Below, in pieces: positions 16,399 through 23,628 of a stretch of 64,000 bases of DNA; position 1 is the stretch's first letter, and every line of letters begins with the position of its first letter. Below the pieces are notes generated by a model that saw only the letters and a program-made list of their open reading frames with translations, made no database searches and was not told the origin of the DNA. Source of the DNA: Nocardia flavorosea NBRC 108225 (GTDB taxonomy: Bacteria > Actinomycetota > Actinomycetes > Mycobacteriales > Mycobacteriaceae); assembly GCF_001613385.1 (NCBI RefSeq), contig NZ_BDCG01000004.1:186001-250000 (forward strand), read 5' to 3'. Made by a program: the position numbers and the translations under genes.

Positions 16399-16857
16399 AT
16401 GGCTATGAAGAATCTGTGGTTCACCCCGTCGTTCGATGACGCGTTCCCAATGGGTTTGTTCCTGCTCGGCGAGATCGAGCCGATGACGGAGTTCAACTCC
16501 GACCGCAATGCGCCGAAGCGTCAGCGTCTGGACCTGGATGCGGAGGGTAACGGGACCGGTAAGCGGCTGTGGAAAGCCACTGTCACCGATCCGGCGGCCC
16601 CGAACGCGAAGCAGGCGAGTTTCGACCTGGTGTTCGTGGCGGATCAGCAGCCGGTTCCCTCGGCCCCCGAAATCGCTCGGGGTATGCGTCCGATCGTGTT
16701 GGAGGGCTTGCAGGTAAAGCCGAAGGTCACCGGTCAGGGCGAGTTCAAGAGCATCGGCTGGAACATCCGGGCTACCGGCATCGCAGGAGACAACTCGGGT
16801 TCCAAGCAGGCTGCGGCCGACGCGAGTGCGGCTCGTCCGGCTGGTAAGGCGGCGTGA
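16399..16857 (+). CDS. Pra-like activator of replication, integration and excision
   Basis: A 152-residue protein starting MAMKNLWFTPSFDDAFPMG. It shows the plan of the actinomycete element activators: an FPxGxFLxGEIEPM-type N-terminus, a DKD-like middle (LDLDAEGNGTGKRLWKATVTDP), and a C-terminal LEGLQVKPKVTGQGEFKSIGWNIRATGI strand region. In pSAM2, Pra switches on replication and excision genes and is repressed by KorSA. The gene lies behind the operator array and heads the transfer/replication operon. Its stop overlaps the next start (TGATG). The longer frame from 16318 runs through the operators and is not used here. Confidence 0.72.
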   Translation: MAMKNLWFTPSFDDAFPMGLFLLGEIEPMTEFNSDRNAPKRQRLDLDAEGNGTGKRLWKATVTDPAAPNAKQASFDLVFVADQQPVPSAPEIARGMRPIVLEGLQVKPKVTGQGEFKSIGWNIRATGIAGDNSGSKQAAADASAARPAGKAA

Positions 16858-17537
16858 TGCGGGCGGCGGATCAGTCGGCGGGCATGCGTCTTGCACGTTG
16901 GTCCGCCGCGCTCATCATCCTCGGCGTGGGAGCGGCAGCGTTCCGGCTGTCGTTCTCCACCCTGGAAGACCTCGCCCGCCTGGCTCGGATGCCTGCCGAT
17001 GATGCGTGGTTGTTCCCGCTGATCGTGGACGGGACGATCCTGCTCGCCACCTTCGGGTTGCTGGTCTGCTCGCAGCACAAGTCCGAACGAAACTTCTTCC
17101 TCGGGGTGCTGGTGGTCGGCTCGCTGGTCTCGGTCGCCGGTAACTCTGTTCACGCGGTCGCGGCCGGTCATCCTCTACCGGGGTGGGCTGCGGCCCTGGT
17201 AGCGGCGGTGGCTCCGATATCGCTGCTGGTCGATACCCATGGGCTGGCCCTGTTGTTCCGGGTGGGTGCCCGTCAACGTGCCCAGGCTCAGGCCGTCCCC
17301 GGACTCGTGCCGGTGACTGAGCCCGAACCGGCTTTGCCGTCTGCACTCACCGAACCGGCGCCGGAACCCCTATTGGCTCCGGTTCCTGAACCCGAGTCCG
17401 AGCCTGTCTCGGTCCCTCTTGCGCCGGTTCCTGATCCGGCCCCGACTGTTCCGGCACCTGTGCCGTCTTCTCCGTCTCGTCCGTCGCGACCGGTCCAAGC
17501 CATGCTGCCGATCGCTGTCCCTGTTGGGGGTGTGTAA
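16857..17537 (+). CDS. SpdB-like / DUF2637 membrane protein of conjugative spread
   Basis: A 226-residue protein with four membrane helices in the first ~140 residues (about 11-30, 50-70, 82-100 and 111-128). A long Pro/Glu/Val-rich tail follows (EPEPALPSALTEPAPEP...), ending in SRPVQAMLPIAVPVGGV. DUF2637/SpdB proteins in actinomycete elements take part in spreading the DNA between mycelial compartments (known). The start ATG overlaps the stop of the Pra-like gene; a GTG one codon earlier is possible. Confidence 0.78.
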   Translation: MRAADQSAGMRLARWSAALIILGVGAAAFRLSFSTLEDLARLARMPADDAWLFPLIVDGTILLATFGLLVCSQHKSERNFFLGVLVVGSLVSVAGNSVHAVAAGHPLPGWAAALVAAVAPISLLVDTHGLALLFRVGARQRAQAQAVPGLVPVTEPEPALPSALTEPAPEPLLAPVPEPESEPVSVPLAPVPDPAPTVPAPVPSSPSRPSRPVQAMLPIAVPVGGV

Positions 17538-17540
17538 CCG

Positions 17541-17798
17541 ATGACTGTCCACATGAGCATGACTCGGATGATCGAGGATCGTCCGACCGTGAAATACCGG
17601 CCTTCCCGCCTTTTTCGCTACGGCCGTGAGCACCAGTGGGACTACCTGACTTCCGCTGATGTGACGGTGCGATTCGACCGGGATGCCGATTTCTCGCTGG
17701 ATATCGACACAGCTCGGGTGCTGCTGGCCGAACTTGGCGCAGCGCTGACCGAACACGACAACACCTACCGGGTCGACCTGGTGAAGGCGGTGGCGTGA
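17541..17798 (+). CDS. small element protein of unknown function
   Basis: An 85-residue acidic, soluble protein (YGREHQWDYLTSADVTVRFDRDADFSLDIDTARVLLAELGAAL). It sits 3 bp after the SpdB-like gene, and its stop overlaps the translocase start (TGATG), so it is surely part of the operon. I do not recognise a family; its place next to the translocase suggests a transfer accessory role. Confidence 0.7.
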   Translation: MTVHMSMTRMIEDRPTVKYRPSRLFRYGREHQWDYLTSADVTVRFDRDADFSLDIDTARVLLAELGAALTEHDNTYRVDLVKAVA

Positions 17799-19093
17799 TG
17801 GTATCGCCCGACCTGTTCATCATGGGTGGTTCCGCCGCGGTGACCGCGTTCACCCTGTGGCACTGGCGTCGTCTGGACGGCGTGAAACAGCCCGCTCCTG
17901 CTGCTGCCTCGATGCCGGTGGATCTCGCCCCGGCTGCGTCGATCGTCACCGACGCCGCACAGCTGGCGCTGATGTGGCCGGCACTCAAACTCGGCTCGTG
18001 GGAGACCGGGTTTCCCAACGTCACCGCCGCGACACTCACCGAGTCGGGGATGCTGGTCGAGGTCCAGATGCTGGGCGGCCAATCGCTCAAGGACTGGAAC
18101 AACGACGCCACCCGTGACGCCCTCGCGCACTATTTCGCGGTCCCGGAGGTGGTCGTGTCGTCCCCGTCGCCGGGGTTCGTGCACCTGGAGCTACGCACCG
18201 TCGATACCCTCGCCGTTTCCGCCCCGGTCACTGATCTGCTCGCTTATGGGGTGGACCTGGAAGCGGTGCCGGTCGGGGTTACCGAGGACCATGACGTGTG
18301 GCAGCTGCGGGTGCTCTACGGGCACATCCTGCTCGCCGGTGCCACCGGTTCGGGTAAGGGTTCGGTGTTGTGGTCGCTGCTCAACGGCGTCGGTCCCGCA
18401 ATCAAGGCCGGGTTGGTGGATGTGCGGATCGCTGATCCAAAGGGCGGGGCGGAGTTCGGGCGCGGTGAAGACCGGTTGTTCACCCGCTTCGCTGTGGACG
18501 CCGCTTCCATCCTGGCCATGCTCGCCGAAGCAGTCCAGGAGATGGACGACCGGCTGGCCCGGATGCGTCAGGCCGGTATCCGCAAACTCGTTCCCTCGGT
18601 GGATGAGCCGCTGGTCCTGGTCATGATCGATGAGGCCGCGTCGTTGTCGTCGTATGCCGACCGTGACGAACGCGAGGAGTTCCGCCGCCTGACCGGCCTG
18701 TTGCTGTCCAAGGGCCGCGCTGCTGCGGTGTCGGTGGTCGCTGCGTTGCAGGACCCGTCCAAAGAGACCATGCCCAACCGGCAACTGTTCCCGGTCCGGA
18801 TCGGCCTGCGCCTGGACGAACCCACCCAAACGGCCATGGTGCACGGCCAGGGTGCCCGGGATCGGGGTGCGCGCTGTGACGAGATCTCCGAGCACACACC
18901 CGGTGTCGGCTACGTCGGCGAAGACGGTACTACCGCGTTCGTGCGGGTCCGCGCCTACTGGGTCACCGACAACGACGCCGACCGCATCGTCGAGCAGTAC
19001 TCCCCGGCACAGCCGGATCTCTCCCCGCAGGCCGACTACTCCGGCTTCGATCCGGACGACCTCGGCGACGAACAGGGCCCGCTCGCGGCCTGA
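17798..19093 (+). CDS. FtsK/SpoIIIE-type DNA translocase (TraB-like conjugation protein)
   Basis: A 431-residue ATPase. An N-terminal module (residues ~40-175) includes VEVQMLGGQSLKDWNNDATRDALAHYF. It is followed by the FtsK motor: Walker A LLAGATGSGKGSVLWSLL, Walker B VLVMIDEAASL, then RAAAVSVVAALQDPSKETMPNRQLFPVRIGLRL. Such proteins pump double-stranded DNA between hyphae, unlike relaxase-based conjugation. It is shorter than many TraB proteins and has only a short possible membrane segment at 6-22. The 225-residue protein at 19512 carries a copy of its N-terminal module. Confidence 0.9.
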   Translation: MVSPDLFIMGGSAAVTAFTLWHWRRLDGVKQPAPAAASMPVDLAPAASIVTDAAQLALMWPALKLGSWETGFPNVTAATLTESGMLVEVQMLGGQSLKDWNNDATRDALAHYFAVPEVVVSSPSPGFVHLELRTVDTLAVSAPVTDLLAYGVDLEAVPVGVTEDHDVWQLRVLYGHILLAGATGSGKGSVLWSLLNGVGPAIKAGLVDVRIADPKGGAEFGRGEDRLFTRFAVDAASILAMLAEAVQEMDDRLARMRQAGIRKLVPSVDEPLVLVMIDEAASLSSYADRDEREEFRRLTGLLLSKGRAAAVSVVAALQDPSKETMPNRQLFPVRIGLRLDEPTQTAMVHGQGARDRGARCDEISEHTPGVGYVGEDGTTAFVRVRAYWVTDNDADRIVEQYSPAQPDLSPQADYSGFDPDDLGDEQGPLAA

Positions 19094-19138
19094 CTGATCT
19101 ATCCACAGCCATCCCCACCCTGGAACGGAGCTACCCCT

Positions 19139-19333
19139 ATGTCTCGCCACCTGATTGTCACCGCCCCCGCCGATGTCATCGACCTCGCGAGCCGTCGCCG
19201 CTGTGCCCTCGAACGTGCCGGCCATGACCCGGTATCGGTCGCGGTGCACATGCTCGCCGAAACCGGTTCGGTGCCCGGCTGGGATTTCACCAACGACAAC
19301 GACGACACCGATGGTTCGGGGTGGGCGGCATGA
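19139..19333 (+). CDS. small element protein of unknown function
   Basis: A 64-residue protein (MSRHLIVTAPADVIDLASRR..., acidic tail TNDNDDTDGSGWAA). GGAACGGAG lies ahead of the ATG. Its stop overlaps the next start (ATGA). No family recognised; the operon position supports that it is real. Confidence 0.6.
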   Translation: MSRHLIVTAPADVIDLASRRRCALERAGHDPVSVAVHMLAETGSVPGWDFTNDNDDTDGSGWAA

Positions 19334-19515
19334 CCAGCAAGACCACGAAGGTCTGCGAATGCGGCACACCGATGATCGTGAAACCCACCCCGAAATCGCT
19401 GGCATGGTCGCGGTTCTGGTCGTCGATGTGGCACTGCCCCCACTGCTATCACTACGAGCCCGACGAAACCGGACCCGGTCAAATGGCCCTGTTCGAGCCG
19501 GAGAACCAGTCATGA
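19330..19515 (+). CDS. small zinc-ribbon-like protein
   Basis: A 61-residue protein with two cysteine pairs, CECGTPM near the N-terminus and WHCPHCYHYEPDE further on, spaced as in a zinc ribbon. ATGA overlaps couple it to the genes on both sides. A DNA- or protein-binding accessory of the element is plausible, not shown. Confidence 0.65.
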   Translation: MTSKTTKVCECGTPMIVKPTPKSLAWSRFWSSMWHCPHCYHYEPDETGPGQMALFEPENQS

Positions 19516-20189
19516 GCCTGACCCTTTCGACCACCAACCACGGCGATTCCTCCACTGCCACCATCTCCACCAATGGCACCCGCCGCGACCCGTTCGACCT
19601 GCTCGGACTCGTGGTCCTGAACTCGGGCTGGTACCTGGTCACCGGTCTCGCTACCGCGATCCACTGGGCCATTCTGTTCCCGCCGATCTCGGTCCCGATC
19701 GGCCTCGCGATCACCGGGGGTGTGGTGTTCGGGTGGCCTTCGGGGATCGCGCTCGGGGTGGCGTTCGCTGCGGTGATCATGCTGTGGCGACGCAGGAGTC
19801 CGGAGATGTTCGAGCGGTGGATCACTCACCGGGCCCGGACCCGGTTTCTGACCTGGTGGCGGTATCGCCGGAACTGGGTGCGCCTGATGAAAGCTTGCCA
19901 CCTCACGGTCACCACCCAAACCCGCGTTGTGACACCGCGCCTCGCTGGCGTGGAGATCGGTAAGGGCACGGACCGGGTGCGGCTGCGGATGCTCGAAGGC
20001 CAGTGCCCGGCGGACTACGACAACCGCGCCGAAACCATCGCCCACGCGTTCAAGGCCGAGCAGTGCCACGCCACGATTGTCGGCCCCGCCACCGTCGAGC
20101 TGCGGTTCCGCTTCGGTGACGCCCTCGCCGACACCGTGCTCCTGCCTCGCGTGGACCACTGGATCAAACCGGAAGGAGCTTCCGCCTGA
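19512..20189 (+). CDS. membrane protein with the N-terminal TraB/FtsK-type module, no ATPase
   Basis: A 225-residue protein. Two membrane segments (~33-58 and 66-90) are followed by an Arg/Trp-rich stretch (RARTRFLTWWRYRRNW). The domain RVRLRMLEGQCPADYDNRAETIAHAFKAEQCHATIVGPATVELRFRFGDALADTVLLPRV comes last. That last domain is the one that precedes the motor in many actinomycete TraB-type FtsK proteins; here it stands alone as a separate gene and also occurs, diverged, in the translocase at 17798. It may anchor or gate the motor in the membrane. Start and stop both overlap neighbours. Confidence 0.75.
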   Translation: MSLTLSTTNHGDSSTATISTNGTRRDPFDLLGLVVLNSGWYLVTGLATAIHWAILFPPISVPIGLAITGGVVFGWPSGIALGVAFAAVIMLWRRRSPEMFERWITHRARTRFLTWWRYRRNWVRLMKACHLTVTTQTRVVTPRLAGVEIGKGTDRVRLRMLEGQCPADYDNRAETIAHAFKAEQCHATIVGPATVELRFRFGDALADTVLLPRVDHWIKPEGASA

Positions 20190-21892
20190 TGAGTGTTGCT
20201 ACCTCGGTTCTGCACGAGGGGCCTGGTGCCCGGCAGACTGCGGCCCAGCGTCGTAGCCTGCCGGATTTCCGGGATATCGCACAGAACCTCGCCGAACAAG
20301 AACACATCTGCATCCGGCCCCTGCCTATGCGGGCCATTGACCCCACCACCGGCACCGCTTCCTATCTCGGTGCCCCGTGCAAGTCCACTGTCGCCTCTGT
20401 GTGCCCGGCGTGTGCGGATAAGGCACGGTTCCTTCGGATCACCCAGTGCCGAGAGGGCTGGCATCTCGACCACGAACCCGAAAACGAGAAAACCGAACCC
20501 ACGGAGCATCAGACAGCGTTGCTGGCAGCCCGGTCGGATCTGTTCGAGACCTACCAGCAGGCCAAAGCCGACGGTGACGAAGAGATGATGTCCGGGGTCC
20601 GCGAAATCGTCGCCGACCTCGACGAGGAAATGAAAGCCTCCGGATTTCGCGGCCGACTGCCCGCCCTCGACAAGGACAAGAAACCGCGGCGTGCTCGGTC
20701 CACTCGCCGGCGCCAGGACGCACCGAACCTGCCGCGGCTCAAGGTCGCCAAAACCACGGTCGGGCGCACCTACACCGGCGGGCATCAGCCGTCGATGTTC
20801 ATCACGCTCACGATGCCCTCGTACGGGGCGATCAACCGGGACGGCGCGACCAACAACAAGGGCGAAGTCGTCGGCGACGGCTCCCCTCGGGACCCGGACT
20901 CCTACGACTACGAGCGTGCCGCCCGCGATGTCGTGCACTTCTCCGCGCTGTTCGACCGCTGGATACAAAACCTCCGGCGTGCGGTGGGCTGGAACATCCA
21001 GTACTTCGCTACCGTCGAACCGCAGAAACGCGGCGCACCGCATCTGCACATTCTGATCCGGGGCACGGTGTCGCGTGACCTCATCCGCCAGGTCACCGCG
21101 GCCACCTATCACCAGGTGTGGTGGCCCTCGCACGATCGCGATAGCGAGGTCTTTCCCGGCGATATCGTCCCCGTCTGGGATCCGGCGAAGATGACCTTCA
21201 CCGATCCGGGCACTGGTTCGGCGCTACTCGGGTTCGATGACGTGCAAGACCTCCTGGATGACGTGGAGGACCTGGAACCGGCGCATGTGGTGCGGTTCGG
21301 GGATCAGATGGACCGTGCGGATATCCGCGGTTTCGTGCCGGGGGAGAAGGCGAATCGGGCGGTCGGCTACGTCACCAAGTACTTGACCAAGTCCATCAGC
21401 GACATTCTGGATACCGATTCCGACCGCACTCGCCGGCACTACGAGCGGCTGCATGCCGAGTTGCAGCACACCCCGTGCTCGCCTCGGTGCCCGGTCTGGC
21501 TGCGCTATGGCATCGTCCCGCGGGGGGCGACCGAGAAGACGGTTTCGGGTCGCTGCAAGGGAAAGGCGCACCGCCGCGACACCCTCGGCTTGCCCGGTCG
21601 CCGGGTCCTTGTCTCGCGGCAATGGTCGAACAAGACCCTTCCCGATCACAAGGCCGACCGCGCCGAGTTCGTTCGGCAACTCTTGGCCTCGGTCGGGATC
21701 GTCAAGCCGGATACCTCCCACCTGCAACTGTCGGTGGTCAAACCCGGCGACCGGTCGGCACCGCCACGGGATCACCTGATCATGGCGGCCATTGCCCAGC
21801 GCAAAACCTGGCGTGCGGAATACACCCGGGCCTTGCTCGCGGCCGGTCCACCTGCACTCCAAGACACTTCGGCAATCCCGGTAGCGGCATGA
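20189..21892 (+). CDS. rolling-circle replication initiator (RepSA-like)
   Basis: A 567-residue initiator. The HUH-type rolling-circle motifs are in order: motif 1 FITLTMPSYG (~200), motif 2 PHLHILIRG (~284, the metal-binding HxH), and motif 3 GYVTKYLTK (~394, catalytic Tyr). Cysteine pairs (SVCPACADKARF; TPCSPRCPVW) suggest zinc sites. RepSA in pSAM2 nicks the element origin to start replication of the excised circle (known). GGAAGGAG precedes the ATG, which overlaps the previous stop (TGATG). Confidence 0.9.
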   Translation: MSVATSVLHEGPGARQTAAQRRSLPDFRDIAQNLAEQEHICIRPLPMRAIDPTTGTASYLGAPCKSTVASVCPACADKARFLRITQCREGWHLDHEPENEKTEPTEHQTALLAARSDLFETYQQAKADGDEEMMSGVREIVADLDEEMKASGFRGRLPALDKDKKPRRARSTRRRQDAPNLPRLKVAKTTVGRTYTGGHQPSMFITLTMPSYGAINRDGATNNKGEVVGDGSPRDPDSYDYERAARDVVHFSALFDRWIQNLRRAVGWNIQYFATVEPQKRGAPHLHILIRGTVSRDLIRQVTAATYHQVWWPSHDRDSEVFPGDIVPVWDPAKMTFTDPGTGSALLGFDDVQDLLDDVEDLEPAHVVRFGDQMDRADIRGFVPGEKANRAVGYVTKYLTKSISDILDTDSDRTRRHYERLHAELQHTPCSPRCPVWLRYGIVPRGATEKTVSGRCKGKAHRRDTLGLPGRRVLVSRQWSNKTLPDHKADRAEFVRQLLASVGIVKPDTSHLQLSVVKPGDRSAPPRDHLIMAAIAQRKTWRAEYTRALLAAGPPALQDTSAIPVAA

Positions 21893-21906
21893 GAGAGGAA
21901 ACCACC

Positions 21907-22080
21907 ATGGCACGGTTGCTCACGGAGAAGGATGTCCGGCAGCGCATTCCGGTCGGCCACAGCAAGTACTACGAGCTGATCAGCTCGGGGGCGCTGCGGT
22001 CGGTGAAGATCGGGCGCCGGCGGTTCGTCACCGAAGAAGCCATCGCCGACTACATCGCTGGCCTGGATCAGGCGGCTTGA
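21907..22080 (+). CDS. xis: excisionase (MerR/Xis-type helix-turn-helix)
   Basis: A 57-residue protein: MARLLTEKDVRQRIPVGHSK, YYELISSGALRSVKIGRRRF, VTEEAIADYIAGL. This is the winged helix-turn-helix of small excisionases that bend att DNA and steer the integrase to excision. I chose the ATG at 21907, with GAGAGGAAA before it; a start at 21889 that overlaps the Rep stop would add six residues. The integrase follows 3 bp later. Confidence 0.9.
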   Translation: MARLLTEKDVRQRIPVGHSKYYELISSGALRSVKIGRRRFVTEEAIADYIAGLDQAA

Positions 22081-22083
22081 CCA

Positions 22084-23238
22084 GTGCCCAGACAGCGCAT
22101 GGCCCCTGGCGAGTGGGGGAAGATCACGGTGAAGAAGGTGGGGCCCGGCCGGTATGCGGCGTCCACGTATGTCCGTGATGAGGACGGGCGTCGTCGGCAG
22201 GCTGAGCGGACCGGTTCGAGTGAGGAAGATGCGCGGCGGTCATTGCTGCGGCATCTCAAGAACCGGACTACACCTGTCCATGGCGCTGCGATCACTGAGC
22301 GGACGTCGTTGTCGGAACTGTTCGAGGTCTGGATAGCGTCGAAGGACAGGCTGAAGCAGCAGTCACGCGACGACTATCGCCGGGTGTGGAACAAATACGG
22401 CGAGTCTCAGCTTGGCGCGTTACGGGTGCGTGAGCTCTCGACGAGTCGTGCTGAGCGGTACCTGGCGACGATTCCGGTTTCGCGGGCGCAGATTCTTCGG
22501 GTGGTACTGACCGGCATGTTTTCGACGGTGGTCCGGTACGACATCCTGACGGTGAATCCGATCCGGGAGGTAACCCGCAGGAGAAGCAAGGCGGCGCCGG
22601 CGCGTGCGTTGACACCCGATGAGTTTGCGGTGGTTCGTTCGACAGTGCAGGCGTATCGCGATCGGCCGGGTGTCAGTGGGCCTCGTCCGGGGCGGTTGCT
22701 GCTGGAGTTCATCGACGTGATGGCCTCGACCGGGTGCCGCCCGAATGAGGTGCTGGGGCTGCGGTGGTGTGACGTGGACCTGCTGGGCGACCCGCCGACC
22801 ATGACGCTCACAGGGACGACGCTGGATCACGGGAGAGTGGTCGGTAAGGCGGTCCATCGGCAGGATGAGCGCAAGGGCGGCGCTCCTGATCACACCGTCA
22901 TCCTCCCGAAACTGGCCGTCGAAGCACTGGCCGGTTTGTTCGGCGATGCCACCGACCCAGAAGGACCGGTATTCGCCAACCGTGACGGCGGGTGGATGAG
23001 CCTGGCAAATCTCCGGCGGTCACTGCGGGCAGCGCTTCCCGATGAGTTGGGGTGGGTCACGCCGTACAGCTTCCGCCGGACTGTGGCGACGGTGGTTCGT
23101 GATGACCTCGGGCCGGCCGAGGCTCAGGCTCAGCTGTCGCACTCGAAGCTGTCCACCACCGAGCAGCACTACTTCCAGCGCCAGACACAGGGCCCGGATG
23201 TCCGGAGCGCTCTCGACCGGTACGCAGGAGGAAAGTAA
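22084..23238 (+). CDS. int: tyrosine recombinase/integrase of the element
   Basis: A 384-residue integrase. An N-terminal arm-binding region (KVGPGRYAASTYVRDEDGRRR), SAM-like core-binding domain (~75-175) and catalytic domain are visible. Catalytic residues: Arg in ASTGCRPNEVLGLRW, Arg in TPYSFRRTVAT, His in LSHSKLS, and Tyr in TEQHYFQR. The first His of the usual HxxR box is Tyr (YSFR). The start is a GTG. The gene ends 100 bp from the right att site at tRNA-Arg, as expected for the enzyme that uses this tRNA as target. Confidence 0.93.
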   Translation: MPRQRMAPGEWGKITVKKVGPGRYAASTYVRDEDGRRRQAERTGSSEEDARRSLLRHLKNRTTPVHGAAITERTSLSELFEVWIASKDRLKQQSRDDYRRVWNKYGESQLGALRVRELSTSRAERYLATIPVSRAQILRVVLTGMFSTVVRYDILTVNPIREVTRRRSKAAPARALTPDEFAVVRSTVQAYRDRPGVSGPRPGRLLLEFIDVMASTGCRPNEVLGLRWCDVDLLGDPPTMTLTGTTLDHGRVVGKAVHRQDERKGGAPDHTVILPKLAVEALAGLFGDATDPEGPVFANRDGGWMSLANLRRSLRAALPDELGWVTPYSFRRTVATVVRDDLGPAEAQAQLSHSKLSTTEQHYFQRQTQGPDVRSALDRYAGGK

Positions 23239-23243
23239 GGGCT

Positions 23244-23267
23244 CGTTTGTACGGGCAAAGTATGGGA
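23244..23267 (+). repeat. 24-bp subterminal repeat, right copy (candidate integrase arm site)
   Basis: CGTTTGTACGGGCAAAGTA begins the partner of 13753-13776, with two differences over 24 bp. It lies ~70 bp inside the right att core, just after the integrase stop. Confidence 0.55.
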
Positions 23268-23293
23268 TTCCGGTCTCTTCATCGAGACCACGA

Positions 23294-23331
23294 AACAGCC
23301 CCCGATCCGCTTTTGCAGGTCGGGGGCTGTT
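23294..23331. terminator. terminator shared by integrase and tRNA-Arg
   Basis: A perfect 12-bp stem, AACAGCCCCCGA (23294-23305) with its complement at 23320-23331. It is element DNA, just inside the right att site, and probably replaces the tRNA's own terminator left at 13561-13590. Confidence 0.75.
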
Positions 23332-23335
23332 CTCT

Positions 23336-23374
23336 GTGCGCCCGAAGGGATTCGAACCCCTAACCTTCTGATCC
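23336..23374 (-). repeat. attachment site (right), within tRNA-Arg
   Basis: Identical over 39 bp to 13603-13641. It covers the last 38 bases of the intact tRNA-Arg gene plus one base beyond, so integration restored a complete tRNA at this end. Confidence 0.93.
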
Positions 23375-23409
23375 GTAGTCAGATGCTCTATCCGTTGAGC
23401 TACGGGCGC
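23337..23409 (-). tRNA. tRNA-Arg(ACG)
   Basis: Reading the minus strand, a 73-base cloverleaf: acceptor GCGCCCG/CGGGCGC, D-arm GCTC...GAGC, anticodon stem TCTGA/TCAGA with loop CTACGGA (anticodon ACG), T-loop TTCGAAT, discriminator A. CCA is not encoded. It is the integration target of the element. Confidence 0.97.
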
Positions 23410-23449
23410 GTACGCGTTATTCAGTTGTCACCCGGTGAACCGGGTGTGG

Positions 23450-23536
23450 CGGAGGCGAGAGGATTTGAACCTCCGGTCCCCGTGAAGGGACAACTCATTA
23501 GCAGTGAGTCCCATTCGGCCGCTCTGGCACGCCTCC
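23450..23536 (-). tRNA. tRNA-Ser(GCT)
   Basis: An 87-base class II tRNA on the minus strand: acceptor GGAGGCG/CGCCTCC, anticodon stem ACTCA/TGAGT with loop CTGCTAA (anticodon GCT), a long variable arm, T-loop TTCAAAT, discriminator G. An encoded CCA extends it to 23447. It lies 41 bp upstream of tRNA-Arg on the same strand and may be co-transcribed with it. Confidence 0.96.
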
Positions 23537-23628
23537 TGGAGCCTTCTCTTCGAGGGCACCGGTCCTTTCGAACCGCCGAGCAGAAAGGCTACCCGAGCTT
23601 GGTGTGAAACTGCAAAACGGCTGGTTGA

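Larger units (their letters stand above)
13603..23374. mobile_element. AICE-type integrative and conjugative element in tRNA-Arg(ACG)
   Basis: Two 39-bp direct repeats bound a 9.7-kb segment. The tRNA-Arg copy at the right end is intact; the left end keeps only its 3' part. Inside are the hallmarks of actinomycete integrative and conjugative elements (pSAM2 group): a GntR regulator with operators, a Pra-like activator, an SpdB-like membrane protein, an FtsK/TraB-like translocase for double-stranded transfer, a rolling-circle initiator, an excisionase and a tyrosine integrase next to the tRNA. Genes from 16399 to 23238 lie head to tail with many ATGA/TGATG overlaps. All core modules look intact, so it could still be mobile. 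The cargo seems limited to 14029-15450. Confidence 0.93.
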
